The position numbers were made by a program, and so were the translations under genes. From JBEKUY01 sp049514555 (lineage in GTDB: Bacteria > Acidobacteriota > Terriglobia > Acidiferrales > UBA7541), in NCBI GenBank assembly GCA_049514555.1, contig JBEKUY010000003.1, positions 248,001-312,000 of the forward strand: a stretch of DNA of 64,000 nucleotides, written 5' to 3'. Every line of letters starts with the position of its first letter. Within the stretch, counting starts at the first letter, position 1. Shown in pieces: positions 26,416 through 37,151 of the stretch. Below the pieces are notes generated by a model. That model was not told where the DNA came from. It worked only from the letters and a program-made list of their open reading frames with translations, and did not search any database.

Positions 26416-27747
26416 CTATTGTTTGAAGATGGCGCCGTCCTTCATGACGAAGGAAACGTGCTTCAGCGTCTGGATGTTATCGAGCGGATTCTGAGGAACC
26501 GCGATGATGTCCGCGGCGAGTCCAGGCTTGAGCGCGCCGCGCTCCTTATCCACGCCGAGAAGGCGCGCCGCGTTGATGGTGAGAGCGCGAAGAATGTCCG
26601 CGGGAGGGACGCCGGCTTCCACCCAACTGTCAATTTCCGAAATCGCGAGCGTGCCGCGAGTCTCGTTGGGCAGGGCCAGGTCAACGTCAGTGCCGTACGC
26701 CATGGTGACACCGACGCGGTAGGCGCGGCGCAAGCGATCCACGAGGATTGCGTGCCACTCGGGGAGCCCGATTTCGCGCGTGAGATTCTCGGTCATTTCA
26801 GTGCCGACGAGCACGACGTTATTCTTCTTGGCGAGCTCGAGGTCGTCGTCGGTCATGGCGAAGCCGTGCTCGATGGAATCCACACCGGCTTCGGCGGCGT
26901 TGTGCGCTCCGGCGTGCGTCCAGCAATGCGCGGCGACTTTCAGGCCCGAAGCGTGGGCCTGGGCGACGATGTAGCGAATGTCGTCCACCGAATAGATGTA
27001 GTCCTGATCGTCCACGACGATCTTGATGAGTTTCGCGCCGAAATGAATGTTCTGGTGAATGGCCTTGAGCATTTCATCGCGGGTATCGGCGAAGAGGTAC
27101 TCGGGCGTGGCGAGGTCTTTCTTCTCGGGCTGAAGATGAAACTGGCCGCCGTAGGGCGCGATGATGATGCCGGCATTGACGATGGTGGGCCCGGGCACCC
27201 ATCCGCGCTCGATGGCGTGGCGCAGGTCGGTATCGGCATAGTTGCCGGCATTGCCGACGTCGCGCACGGTGGTGAAGCCCGCGGCAAGCATGTCGCGGGC
27301 GTTGGCGACGCCTTCGATGGCGCGGTAAGCGGTGGTGTCAAGCAGCGTCGTGAAGTAGTAGCTGCCGGCGTCGCGGCGCGGAATCACGGTCATGCACAGA
27401 TGCGTGTGCGCGTCGAAGAGACCGGGCAGAACGGTGAAGTGCGAGAGATCCACGACCTTCGCGTCCGCAGGAATCGCTAGGCGGCCGCCGATTTCGCGGA
27501 TGCGCGTGCCTTGGACGATGATCACTTGGTTTGAGGCGGTCTTGCCGGTTTCGGGATCGAGCACCTTGCCCGCTTTGATGGCGATGAGCGTCGCGGGAGC
27601 GGGGGAAGTTTCCTGGGCCTTGGCGGGCAGTCCGAAGCCGAGCATCAAGGCCGCAGCGAGAACGAGGCAGGCAGCTCTTATGCGGGCTGAATGGGAAAAG
27701 GCAAGAGAAAGGCGCTTGGCTAGAAAGGCGAATAAAGGAGTTAGCAA
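26416..27747 (-). CDS. Secreted metal-dependent amidohydrolase (imidazolonepropionase-like)
   Basis: About 443 residues if the TTG at 27747 is the start; an ATG at 27807 is an alternative and neither has a good ribosome site. A signal peptide is clear (ARIRAACLVLAAALMLGFGLPAKAQE). Amidohydrolase landmarks: metal-binding HxH in LFDAHTHLC, Lys in KLIKIVVDD, His in VAAHCWTHAG and SIEHGFAM, and Asp in YGTDVDLA; the C-terminal LGVDKERGALKPGLAADIIA segment closes the beta-sandwich. Likely hydrolyses cyclic amides or peptides (prolidase/Xaa-His type) in the periplasm. The open frame continues upstream through repeats to 28356 but that is not coding. Confidence 0.82.
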   Translation of the reverse strand: MLTPLFAFLAKRLSLAFSHSARIRAACLVLAAALMLGFGLPAKAQETSPAPATLIAIKAGKVLDPETGKTASNQVIIVQGTRIREIGGRLAIPADAKVVDLSHFTVLPGLFDAHTHLCMTVIPRRDAGSYYFTTLLDTTAYRAIEGVANARDMLAAGFTTVRDVGNAGNYADTDLRHAIERGWVPGPTIVNAGIIIAPYGGQFHLQPEKKDLATPEYLFADTRDEMLKAIHQNIHFGAKLIKIVVDDQDYIYSVDDIRYIVAQAHASGLKVAAHCWTHAGAHNAAEAGVDSIEHGFAMTDDDLELAKKNNVVLVGTEMTENLTREIGLPEWHAILVDRLRRAYRVGVTMAYGTDVDLALPNETRGTLAISEIDSWVEAGVPPADILRALTINAARLLGVDKERGALKPGLAADIIAVPQNPLDNIQTLKHVSFVMKDGAIFKQ

Positions 27748-27880
27748 GAACCGTTGGCACGTTGAACGTTGAAAGGTTGAAACGTTGAAAGGCGCAAGGG
27801 AACACATTTGGCTTTTGAGACGAGGTAGTAGGGCCGCGCTCCTGTGGAAAAGTACCCCTCGGCTCGCTCCGCTCGCTCCC

Positions 27881-28349
27881 CTCGACTGCGCTCGGGACAG
27901 GCGGGATGTCGATCCTTCCCTGGATCGCCACCCCCCACCCCCCCACCTTTTTTCGGATCTGCGGATTCTAAAGGGTTTTAAGTCCAATGTTTCAGAACTG
28001 CGCATTCTAAAGGGGTTACAGGGGCGATTTTCGGATCTGCGCATTCTAAAGGAGTTATGACTCGGCGGCCCGCCTGCGCTGAAGCTACGGATGGCAGGCC
28101 CGCCCGCATTCTGAGAAAGGCCCAAGAGAACAGACTTGGTGTTTGAGACGGGGTAGCAGCCACTACGGATTCTAAAGGAGTTATGGCCCGGTGGCCCGCC
28201 TACGCTGAAGCTACGGAGGGCAGACTCGGCTGCAACAGAGCGCCGGCGCGCAGATCGACATGCAGGCAGAGACGACAGGGGATGCACTTGGTTCTTGGGG
28301 CGCTGGGGTTGGGCAAGCGGCCCTTCGACTCCGCTCAGGACAGGCGGCA
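27881..28349. repeat. Two copies of a CGACTNCGCTCRGGACAGGCGG element
   Basis: Copy one at about 27881-27905 and copy two at about 28323-28348 share CGACT-CGCTC-GGACAGGCGG with one or two differences. Both are intergenic, at the two ends of a 900-base gene-free tract (27748-28662). Read on either strand they give the short peptide-like strings often seen as false gene fragments in related genomes. Origin unknown; probably a dispersed non-autonomous element. Confidence 0.5.
27951..28185 (+). repeat. Four-copy ATTCTAAAGG repeat cluster in the gap before the TIR gene
   Basis: Copies lie at about 27951-27982, 27990-28021, 28029-28060 and 28162-28185. The shared core is GATTCTAAAGG/GCATTCTAAAGG followed by G/A-GTTA; the first three are also preceded by TTTCGGATCTGCG or TTTCAGAACTGCG and are spaced 39 bases apart. 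Copies three and four extend right into a further ~45 bases containing GCTGAAGCTACGGA. A second degenerate motif, TTTGAGACGRGGTAG, occurs near 27815 and 28142. Spacing and divergence are unlike a CRISPR. Four A/T-rich cores in GC-rich DNA may be protein sites or remnants of one amplified element. Confidence 0.6.
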
Positions 28350-28662
28350 GGGACATAATACCCTATAGTAACACACAAGTCCTTGTGTGTCAATCGTTTA
28401 CTGATTCGAATAGCATTGCGGGAAGCGGAAGAAAACAGGGCAGTTCGACAGGGGCGAAAGCTAAAGGCCTCACGGTTTGTGAATCGTCAAGCATGTACGA
28501 ACCGGCGGGTTTGTTAGCCTGCGGCAAAAACCTCGTGCCGCCCGCCGCTTCAAACCGCTGAAAGCAGAAGGGCGATCAGGGATTGCTAGCAAGTGGCACA
28601 ATCAGATGCTTTTTGCTCATGACGAACCATTCATCATCAGGCTGCCAGTCCCACAGGGAGGA

Positions 28663-31212
28663 TCAATGTGCGCCGGGGCCAGATAGTCGTTCACGTCGTT
28701 CTGCAACCGTCTCCTGAAGTGTGTCGGCGAATTTGTTGGATTGATCGAGGGTTCTTATTTTCGCTAGAGACTGCTCGGCTGTGTTCAGCGCAACATCGGC
28801 TATTGTGGGAAAGTCGCGAACATTTTTGTCGAATAGAGCGATCTCGACTTGCACTAGCAGTCCCAGGTTCGGCACAAGGTTGTGAGACAGGCTTATTTCT
28901 TTCTTTAGTATAGTTTCGCTGCCGACCAGATCATTGTTAGAGAAAGCGATTCTCGCCTTCGTATGCTCAACCAGTGCACGGTCGGTTGGTGTTCTGGCCT
29001 TTTCTATGAGATCGCCGGTCAACTCTTGAGCAGCCTCAGCTCTACCAATGTCTAGATACGCGGAGACCAGTGAGTTCGCCGCAATGAACAAATCCGAATT
29101 GAGTTCTATGGCTTTTTGAAAATGGAGGATAGCAAGCTCCGGTTTTCCCTGCTTGCTTCGAATTTGCCCTAAACGATGCTGCATGTGTCCGTTCAGTGGA
29201 TCACGAGCTGCTGCCAGACGGGCGGACTCATATGCTGCTTCCAACTTATTCATGTCTTCGAGAATCCGCGATTCAAGATCGAGATCAAAGGGGTTTTCAG
29301 ATTCCTGGGTCTTAACGCGTGCTAGAAAAACCAGTGCTTCCGGATTGCGGTTCATCCGATAAAGACATTCCGCAGCACTTCGCAACGAAGCTCGATGCTC
29401 TCGCCGTGAGATAATGCTCGCAAAGATCTCCAGCGCCTCGTCCAATCTGTTTTGGCGGAGATACCGCCAGCCTTTGGCATGGAGAGCGCTGACATCGGTG
29501 GGCCTCTCCTTTAACAATTCGGCTATCAGGCGATCAGCTTGCTCCCATTCCTCCTGCCTGATTCGCACGCGTATCCTGTAGAGTCTCATCTTCCAGTTCT
29601 TTGGGTCGCCTTCAAGCACATGCCCAATGTATTGATCGGCGAGAGCGTAGTTGCGCCGGTTGTACAGAATTATGGCGGCTTCCGCGAGCTCGCCGGAAAG
29701 ATCGCGGCGAAGCGCCGCAGCGGCTCCAAAATCCCCAGCGATAGCGAGCAGTCTGAATGTGACGGGCAACAGCTCCGCGTATTCTGGCGAACCCATCTTC
29801 AACGTTGAGAGTTGCCTTCGGAGTGCAGCGGCCAGTTGACGCGCTTGCTTTTGATAGTCACTCCTGTGTAGCCGGTGCCAGAAAAGGTCCCTGAAGAGCG
29901 GATGACTGTCGATCTTAAGGTCCGCCGTAATGAGTCCGGCACGCGCGCATTGCTCAACCGCTTGCTGAAATTCTTCGTCGGAGAGCCCGCCTGCTAGTAT
30001 TGATGCCGGAAGAGCAATCCCCGCGAGTGCCAGCGTTTCCATGAGTCGTTCCGCCGGTGCCCCCAATTTCAAGTCCTGCACCAGAAACCTAGCTAGGTCT
30101 CGCCTGAGTGAAACTAACTCTCGCGGATACTTCTCCAAGTAATCGGCGGAATGGTCTCCAAGCAACCCCGCGACCATTCGGGCGGCGACCGGATGACCGA
30201 ACAATTTGGCAGCGATTCGCTTGCCATCCTCTGGTGGCAATTCCTTGCCGTAAATTGAAAAATGCCAGTTTCTGACCAAAACGGCGATGTGCTCGTCCTC
30301 CAAACCATTGATGTGCTGAAGATCAACCCAGCTGTGGGACGACATCTCAAGCTCGGGGCGCCTCGTAGAAGTAAGGAAGACCGGACGCTTCACGAACGAC
30401 GGCAATTCTCTTATCACGTTGAGCAAGAAAGTCAGGGGAGCCTCTGGCTGCCCATCTTCATTCAACCAGTGCTGAACATTGGTAACAACCAGAAGGCGAC
30501 CATCTTCTGCAAGAGTCTCAATTGCGAGTCGAATCTGGCGTTCGATCTCTTCATGCGACAACGACTCGGTCAGTCCTTCACCCCGTGCTTGGGCATTCAA
30601 AGCCAACGCAAGTTCCACCCAACCGGTCCCGGCCGTCACTCTGATGGTTACAGAATCAACACCTTCGAAAATGCGCTTCAGCGCCTCGCGGACGAGCGCG
30701 GATTTGCCGATTCCTATAAAGCCAAACAGCCAAACGGCAGAAACATCTTGATTGTCGACCGCATCTTCAAGTCTTTCTATATCGCGATGCCGATTCACGA
30801 AACCGGACCTTGCTGATCGGACAGGCGCATTGAGAAGCGGAGCCAGCTTTTCCACGATCTCTTTGGCCGGATCTCGTATCGTCGCGACGGAAAAGACGTG
30901 AAATGGCTGTAGGTAAAGCGGAAGAGGGGTGTTGTCTAGCGTGACTATCCGAAGCCTAATAGCACTCCGATTCAAAAGCTGAATGAAGGCCATGTTGATT
31001 TCAAGGCGCACCCATTCACTTTTTGCGGCCTCCGAACTCCAAAAGAGGACAAAATCCGTTGCCGAGGCAATTCCTTCAGTAATCTTTTCCAGGAAGGGGT
31101 CGCCCCATTCGATCTCGGCTCGATCAAGCCACGTCGACTGTTTCTGAAGGGCATTGTGCACCGCGATCACCACGGTTTTGTTGGCGGACGAATGACTGAG
31201 AAATGCTCGCAT
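28663..31212 (-). CDS. TIR-STAND NTPase-TPR protein, candidate antiphage immune receptor
   Basis: 849 residues. N-terminal TIR domain (1-130): AFLSHSSANKT opening, WLDRAEIEWGDPF, and SEWVRLEINMAF, whose Glu (about 71) aligns with the catalytic Glu of NAD-cleaving TIRs. A STAND NTPase follows: GFVNRHRDIERL near 137, P-loop GFIGIGKS near 164-171, a Walker B-like LLVVTNVQHW where Asn replaces the usual Asp, and VFLTSTRRP. From about 480 to 800 there are TPR-like helical pairs (NPEALVFLARVKT, GKPELAILHFQKAIELNSD). ATG 31212 has TTGGAGAC upstream; the TTG before it is part of that site. The base composition looks poorer in GC than the neighbours and repeats flank it, suggesting transfer. NAD depletion on sensing infection is inference. 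Confidence 0.85.
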   Translation of the reverse strand: MRAFLSHSSANKTVVIAVHNALQKQSTWLDRAEIEWGDPFLEKITEGIASATDFVLFWSSEAAKSEWVRLEINMAFIQLLNRSAIRLRIVTLDNTPLPLYLQPFHVFSVATIRDPAKEIVEKLAPLLNAPVRSARSGFVNRHRDIERLEDAVDNQDVSAVWLFGFIGIGKSALVREALKRIFEGVDSVTIRVTAGTGWVELALALNAQARGEGLTESLSHEEIERQIRLAIETLAEDGRLLVVTNVQHWLNEDGQPEAPLTFLLNVIRELPSFVKRPVFLTSTRRPELEMSSHSWVDLQHINGLEDEHIAVLVRNWHFSIYGKELPPEDGKRIAAKLFGHPVAARMVAGLLGDHSADYLEKYPRELVSLRRDLARFLVQDLKLGAPAERLMETLALAGIALPASILAGGLSDEEFQQAVEQCARAGLITADLKIDSHPLFRDLFWHRLHRSDYQKQARQLAAALRRQLSTLKMGSPEYAELLPVTFRLLAIAGDFGAAAALRRDLSGELAEAAIILYNRRNYALADQYIGHVLEGDPKNWKMRLYRIRVRIRQEEWEQADRLIAELLKERPTDVSALHAKGWRYLRQNRLDEALEIFASIISRREHRASLRSAAECLYRMNRNPEALVFLARVKTQESENPFDLDLESRILEDMNKLEAAYESARLAAARDPLNGHMQHRLGQIRSKQGKPELAILHFQKAIELNSDLFIAANSLVSAYLDIGRAEAAQELTGDLIEKARTPTDRALVEHTKARIAFSNNDLVGSETILKKEISLSHNLVPNLGLLVQVEIALFDKNVRDFPTIADVALNTAEQSLAKIRTLDQSNKFADTLQETVAERRERLSGPGAH

Positions 31213-31465
31213 CGTTGTCTCCAAGAACCAATAAGAACCGAGACTGCTCCATCCAAACAGCTCACTTCGCTGGACCTTTTTGGAAGTAGGAGTCTATCGC
31301 AAATTGACCCACGGCGAATCCTAACCTACGTGAGATCTGTTCGCACCTCACCTGGCAAAATCATGTGATTTTGCCCCAACTCGGATTGGGAATCGCCGAA
31401 CGCGCAAATTCAAACACTTACAGATATGGAAGCAATGGGGATTTTGCCCTCTATGCAACAAGAGC

Positions 31466-31489
31466 GGGCGGGCCAAGGCCCGCCCCTAC
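31466..31489 (-). repeat. GTAG-flanked hairpin (REP-like), element 1
   Basis: GGGCGGGCC at 31466-31474 pairs perfectly with GGCCCGCCC at 31477-31485 across AA. The next bases are CTAC, so on the minus strand the element begins GTAG and then the hairpin, the layout recognised by RAYT transposases. The stem differs from the other three such hairpins in the window. Confidence 0.55.
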
Positions 31490-31507
31490 AAAGACAAGAG
31501 GCAAGAT

Positions 31508-31529
31508 GGCGGGATAAACCCGCCGCTAC
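31508..31529 (-). repeat. GTAG-flanked hairpin (REP-like), element 2
   Basis: GGCGGG at 31508-31513 pairs with CCCGCC at 31519-31524 across ATAAA, followed by GCTACA, i.e. GTAGC before the hairpin on the minus strand. Only 20-odd bases separate it from element 1, so the two form a close pair in the same orientation. Confidence 0.5.
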
Positions 31530-31698
31530 ATGAAGAGGGATCACTCGTCCCTGCACTCGCTCGGGATGACATGGGGGCAAGGCCCGCCCTCTGAAGAGGG
31601 CGGGTACCCTTCGCAAAATCACTCAGGGCAAGCCCTTCGCGACATCACTCAGGGCAAGCAGGGGAGGCGGGAGGACGGAAACCGGAGAAAGACAAAAT

Positions 31699-31730
31699 CC
31701 CTACGCGTAAGACCGACGCGTGGGGCACCC
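31699..31730 (+). repeat. Dispersed repeat, copy 2 (partner at 22404-22434)
   Basis: Shares the ACCGACGCGT and GGGGCACCC parts with the copy near 22.4 kb. It sits about 100 bases before the DinB-family gene. Nothing links it to transcription of that gene. Confidence 0.5.
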
Positions 31731-31828
31731 GCGAAGAAAGGCCGACCACCCCGTTTGGAGTTATAGCGGCCAAGCTGTGGAAACTTTTCTGCCAGCGTCT
31801 GCGTAGTTGTTGTCCAGGAGGAGAACCT

Positions 31829-32371
31829 ATGCGAACACTTTTGCGAACAGTTCTGATCTGCCTTCTTGCGCCAGCCGCCGTCGCCTTGGCCCAGGATAAT
31901 CCGCTCAGCGCGTACAATAAGACCGTCTACGGAGGGGTGAAGAGTATCCTGCTGCGCTCAGCGGAAAAAATGCCCGAGGAGAATTACAACTTTAAGCCCA
32001 CGGACGCGGTCCGCAGCTACGGCCAGATCATTGGACACGTGGCCGACGCACAGTACCTGTTTTGTTCCATCGTGCTCGGCGAGAAAAACCCCGCCCCGAA
32101 GGTCGAGCAGACCAAAACCTCGAAAGCCGATCTAATCGCCGCACTCAAAGACGCCTTCGCCTACTGCGACAAGGCCTACGACGGAATGACCGACGCGTCC
32201 GGGACTCAAATGGTGAAGATGTTCGGAGGCGACACACCGAAACTAGGCGTGCTGACCGTCAACAGCATGCACACTGTCGAACACTACGGCAACCTGGTCA
32301 CCTACATGCGGCTGAAGAACATCGTTCCTCCAACCAGCGAGCCGGCGGTCCAGCCGCAGCCGAAGAAATAA
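31829..32371 (+). CDS. Secreted DinB-family protein
   Basis: 180 residues. Signal peptide (LLRTVLICLLAPAAVALAQD), then the DinB/YfiT four-helix bundle: NPLSAYNKTVYGGVKSILLR, YGQIIGHVADAQYLFCS with the first metal His, and SMHTVEHYGNLVTYMRL with the second and third. Three His at these places usually bind Ni, Zn or Fe. Members are putative thiol transferases or metal-dependent enzymes; export from the cytosol makes the bacillithiol-type role less likely. The start has GGAGGAG upstream. It lies 69 bases before a second secreted protein and they may be co-expressed. Confidence 0.85.
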   Translation: MRTLLRTVLICLLAPAAVALAQDNPLSAYNKTVYGGVKSILLRSAEKMPEENYNFKPTDAVRSYGQIIGHVADAQYLFCSIVLGEKNPAPKVEQTKTSKADLIAALKDAFAYCDKAYDGMTDASGTQMVKMFGGDTPKLGVLTVNSMHTVEHYGNLVTYMRLKNIVPPTSEPAVQPQPKK

Positions 32372-32440
32372 CGTGCGTTTGATCGAGTACGCGAGGGAAA
32401 ACCTTGACCCAGAAATAGAGAAGCTTAAGGAGAATGAAAG

Positions 32441-32962
32441 ATGAAATCCCTTTGTTACATGCTTTCCGTCACTATTCTGATGTCGCTCTCCGCCGTGGCT
32501 TTCGGCCAGTCTGATGCGCAAAAGCCCCAGTCTGACGCGCAAAAGGCTTTCGACAAATTGAAGACTCTGGCGGGTTCCTGGGAAGCCACCATGGACGGCA
32601 AGCCCGTGCAAGTCTCGCTTCGCGTGACTTCCATGGGCAACGCGCTCATGCATGAGATGAAGCAAGCTGGAAGACCCGACGATCCGATCACCATGTTTCA
32701 TCTGGACGGCGACCGCTTGCTCCTGAACCATTATTGTGACGCAGGAAATCAGCCTCGCATGGTCGCAACGGTTTCCCCCGACGGCAAGACCATCACTTTC
32801 AATTTTCTCGACGCCACCAACCTTCTGAGCTCGCAGGTGGGACACATGCAGCGCGTCGTCTTCAACCTCATCGACTCGGATCATCACACCGAAAACTGGG
32901 AGTTCAAGATGGCGGACGGCAAACTGATGGGTGGAGTACTCGACCTGAAGCGCACTAAATGA
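32441..32962 (+). CDS. Secreted lipocalin-like small protein (DUF1579-like), function unknown
   Basis: 173 residues. Signal peptide (LSVTILMSLSAVAFGQ), then a short duplicated segment (QSDAQKPQSDAQK), then one beta-barrel-like domain: KLKTLAGSWEATMDGKPVQVSLRVTSMGNALMHEM, ITMFHLDGDRLLLNHYCDAGNQPRM, KTITFNFLDATNL. This pattern of a GSWE opening and antiparallel strands fits calycin/lipocalin-like heme or lipid binders, but no binding residue can be named. AAGGAG precedes the ATG. The Ser-Asp-Ala-Gln-Lys duplication is coded by a short tandem DNA repeat near 32511-32545. Confidence 0.65.
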   Translation: MKSLCYMLSVTILMSLSAVAFGQSDAQKPQSDAQKAFDKLKTLAGSWEATMDGKPVQVSLRVTSMGNALMHEMKQAGRPDDPITMFHLDGDRLLLNHYCDAGNQPRMVATVSPDGKTITFNFLDATNLLSSQVGHMQRVVFNLIDSDHHTENWEFKMADGKLMGGVLDLKRTK

Positions 32963-33080
32963 AACGTTTCTGCCGCCACACATGGCGACGAATCCGAGGA
33001 GGTGCAGTGGTCGATCAGATCGCTCGCTCGCGCCTCTCTCGTGAGGTTAGCCGGCCGCTCCGCTCGGGATGACACGGCGA

Positions 33081-33105
33081 GCACAGGCTGAAAGCCTGTG
33101 CTACA
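33081..33105 (-). repeat. GTAG-flanked hairpin (REP-like), element 3, between convergent genes
   Basis: GCACAGGCT at 33081-33089 pairs perfectly with AGCCTGTGC at 33093-33101 across GAA; TAC follows, giving GTAGCACAGGCT on the minus strand. It sits between the stops of the rightward lipocalin-like gene and the leftward ferredoxin gene, so it may also act as a two-way transcription stop, though it lacks a T-run. Confidence 0.55.
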
Positions 33106-33114
33106 CACCGGTGG

Positions 33115-33471
33115 TCAAGCGTAAGGCGCCGGCAATCCATGTTTCAGCCGGTGCATACGCATTTCGTCCTCGACATGAGTCTTTATGTGAAGGTCCGAGC
33201 GGGGCTTCGCGGTACAAAGCAGAACGAAGCCCGCTTCACGGTCCTGCTGGAAATAAGTCTCGGCATCGCCCGAATCGAACTCGCCGGGCTCCAGCAATTG
33301 CCCCGCACACGTCAGACAACGTCCCTGATGGCAGATTGCAGGGAGGGACACCCCGGCTGCCTGTGCCGCATCCCAAAGATGCTGATTTCTACCAGCAGAT
33401 AGGGTTCGCACGCCGAGCGGGGTGCGGAGCGTCACTCGAAAAAAGTCCCGGGATCCTTCGTCGTTGCTCAT
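33115..33471 (-). CDS. Plant-type [2Fe-2S] ferredoxin
   Basis: 118 residues. The Fer2 domain shows VTLRTPLGVRTLSAGRNQHLWDAAQAAGVSLP followed by cluster ligands CHQGRCLTC and a later Cys in FVLLCTAKP; spacing is C-x4-C-x2-C...C. A His/Arg-rich tail (IKTHVEDEMRMHRLKHG) follows. It is a soluble electron carrier. Its gene starts 42 bases after the ferritin-like gene ends, in the same direction, so an operon is likely; a ferredoxin partner could reduce stored ferric iron, as bacterioferritin-associated ferredoxin does, but this is inference. Confidence 0.83.
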   Translation of the reverse strand: MSNDEGSRDFFRVTLRTPLGVRTLSAGRNQHLWDAAQAAGVSLPAICHQGRCLTCAGQLLEPGEFDSGDAETYFQQDREAGFVLLCTAKPRSDLHIKTHVEDEMRMHRLKHGLPAPYA

Positions 33472-33513
33472 GAGCGGCGTCTCGACGCAAGGTCAGCCGA
33501 AGGAAACCAGGTC

Positions 33514-34125
33514 TCACGGGTTGTAGAAGCCGCGATTCTTGCTGTAGGGGGCTTCTCCGGGCACGCCCCTGCGGAAGTGGCCCGAGGGGACCGATTTGCC
33601 GTCACGCTCGTGAGCCAGCAGCTCGATGAACCACGCCTCGTGCTCGATCTCTTCGTTGAGAATTCGAGCGGCCATGTCGTAGGTGCGCGGGTCTTTCCCG
33701 AGGGTCACGTCGCACACCGCGCTCCAGCTGCGGATCGCGCATCGCTCCGATTCAAGGAGCAAAGTGAGGATGTTGACCGCGGTAGGAGGATCGGGAAGCT
33801 TGGCCGCCGGACAACCCGCGAGGTCGTGGAAGGCTTTGAGGTCATTGGGCAATTGGCCGCCGAGCTCGTAGATCCGCGGCACAATCAGTTCCCAGTGGGC
33901 CCGGTCTTCGAGCCGCGCGTCTTCGCAGATTTCCTTGTAATCTTCGTGGCCGGCAAGGTTCATGCGAAGGATAGTGTAGTAGTAATAGGTGCTGGCAAAT
34001 TCCGCTGCTGCGTTGGCGATCAACATCTTTATGAGTTTCTCGACGTCCACACCTCGGGCGCGAATCACTTCCACGCCCACTCGCTGAGTCACATCTCCGC
34101 GCTTCACCGAATCATTTGTAGGCAT
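33514..34125 (-). CDS. Ferritin-like diiron protein, possibly Dps-like (DpsL)
   Basis: 203 residues. Four-helix bundle with carboxylate-rich helices: LIANAAAEFASTYYYYTILRMNLAG, EICEDARLEDRAHWELIVPRIYELGG, LLLESERCAIRSWSAVCDVT and AARILNEEIEHEAWFIELLAHERDG; Glu and ExxH pairs can form a diiron site. A CPAAK segment and two further Cys in SERCAIRSWSAVC recall thioferritin/DpsL proteins, which protect against peroxide in anaerobes and microaerophiles. The ATG at 34125 is chosen over a TTG nine codons earlier because of the G-run upstream. It precedes the ferredoxin gene. The DpsL assignment is tentative. Confidence 0.75.
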   Translation of the reverse strand: MPTNDSVKRGDVTQRVGVEVIRARGVDVEKLIKMLIANAAAEFASTYYYYTILRMNLAGHEDYKEICEDARLEDRAHWELIVPRIYELGGQLPNDLKAFHDLAGCPAAKLPDPPTAVNILTLLLESERCAIRSWSAVCDVTLGKDPRTYDMAARILNEEIEHEAWFIELLAHERDGKSVPSGHFRRGVPGEAPYSKNRGFYNP

Positions 34126-34293
34126 TTGAGTCCCCCCAGACTCCGAAACCAAGCGGATGCGATCGAAACGTCTATTCCGGAAGTTCCGATTTCAACTCTA
34201 TCGCTGCGCAAAAAACCCTACACCTGCCGCTCTCGCGCGTCAAGTTTCGATAGACGCAGCCGGCGTCGAGTCGCATGGCGAGAAGAAACAGCC

Positions 34294-34321
34294 GCAGACC
34301 TCGAGCAACAGGTCTGCGCTA
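34294..34321 (-). repeat. GTAG-flanked hairpin (REP-like), element 4
   Basis: GCAGACCT at 34294-34301 pairs perfectly with AGGTCTGC at 34310-34317 across eight bases, followed by GCTACAAAGACGGGATGAC; element 1 has a matching CTACAAAGAC. On the minus strand this reads GTAGC then the hairpin. It lies just past the stop of the leftward aconitase gene. Confidence 0.5.
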
Positions 34322-34342
34322 CAAAGACGGGATGACGACCCT

Positions 34343-37018
<2,676 letters not shown>

Positions 37019-37151
37019 TCGAGGTCCTCTTCAGCGTTTCGCAGAACTCTCTATGATAGATGAAAAGATGCCGGGCCGGTTATGGACGTGACCGGGCCCG
37101 GGCAGCCGCGGCGGTCCGGTGTTCGTTTACAATGGAGCGGGGGAGTATTGC

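Larger units (their letters stand above)
31213..31828. other. Gene-free, repeat-rich gap between TIR gene and DinB gene
   Basis: 616 bases with no gene. The first ~170 bases are AT-richer and should carry the promoter of the leftward TIR gene. The rest holds two GTAG-flanked hairpins (separate entries), a further hairpin CCCGCCCTC-TGAA-GAGGGCGGG at 31583-31604, a 26-base tandem duplication containing ATCACTCAGGGCAAGC at 31618-31633 and 31644-31659, and the second copy of a dispersed repeat at 31699-31730. Confidence 0.6.

Noticed and set aside
27951..28185. A CRISPR array
   Set aside because: Only four units, uneven step, diverged cores, no conserved 28-37 base repeat, and no cas gene nearby.
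27748..28356. A 200-codon N-terminal extension of the amidohydrolase
   Set aside because: It runs across the ATTCTAAAGG and GGACAGGCGG repeats and reads as repeated SFR-type strings; the signal peptide marks the real N-terminus much later.
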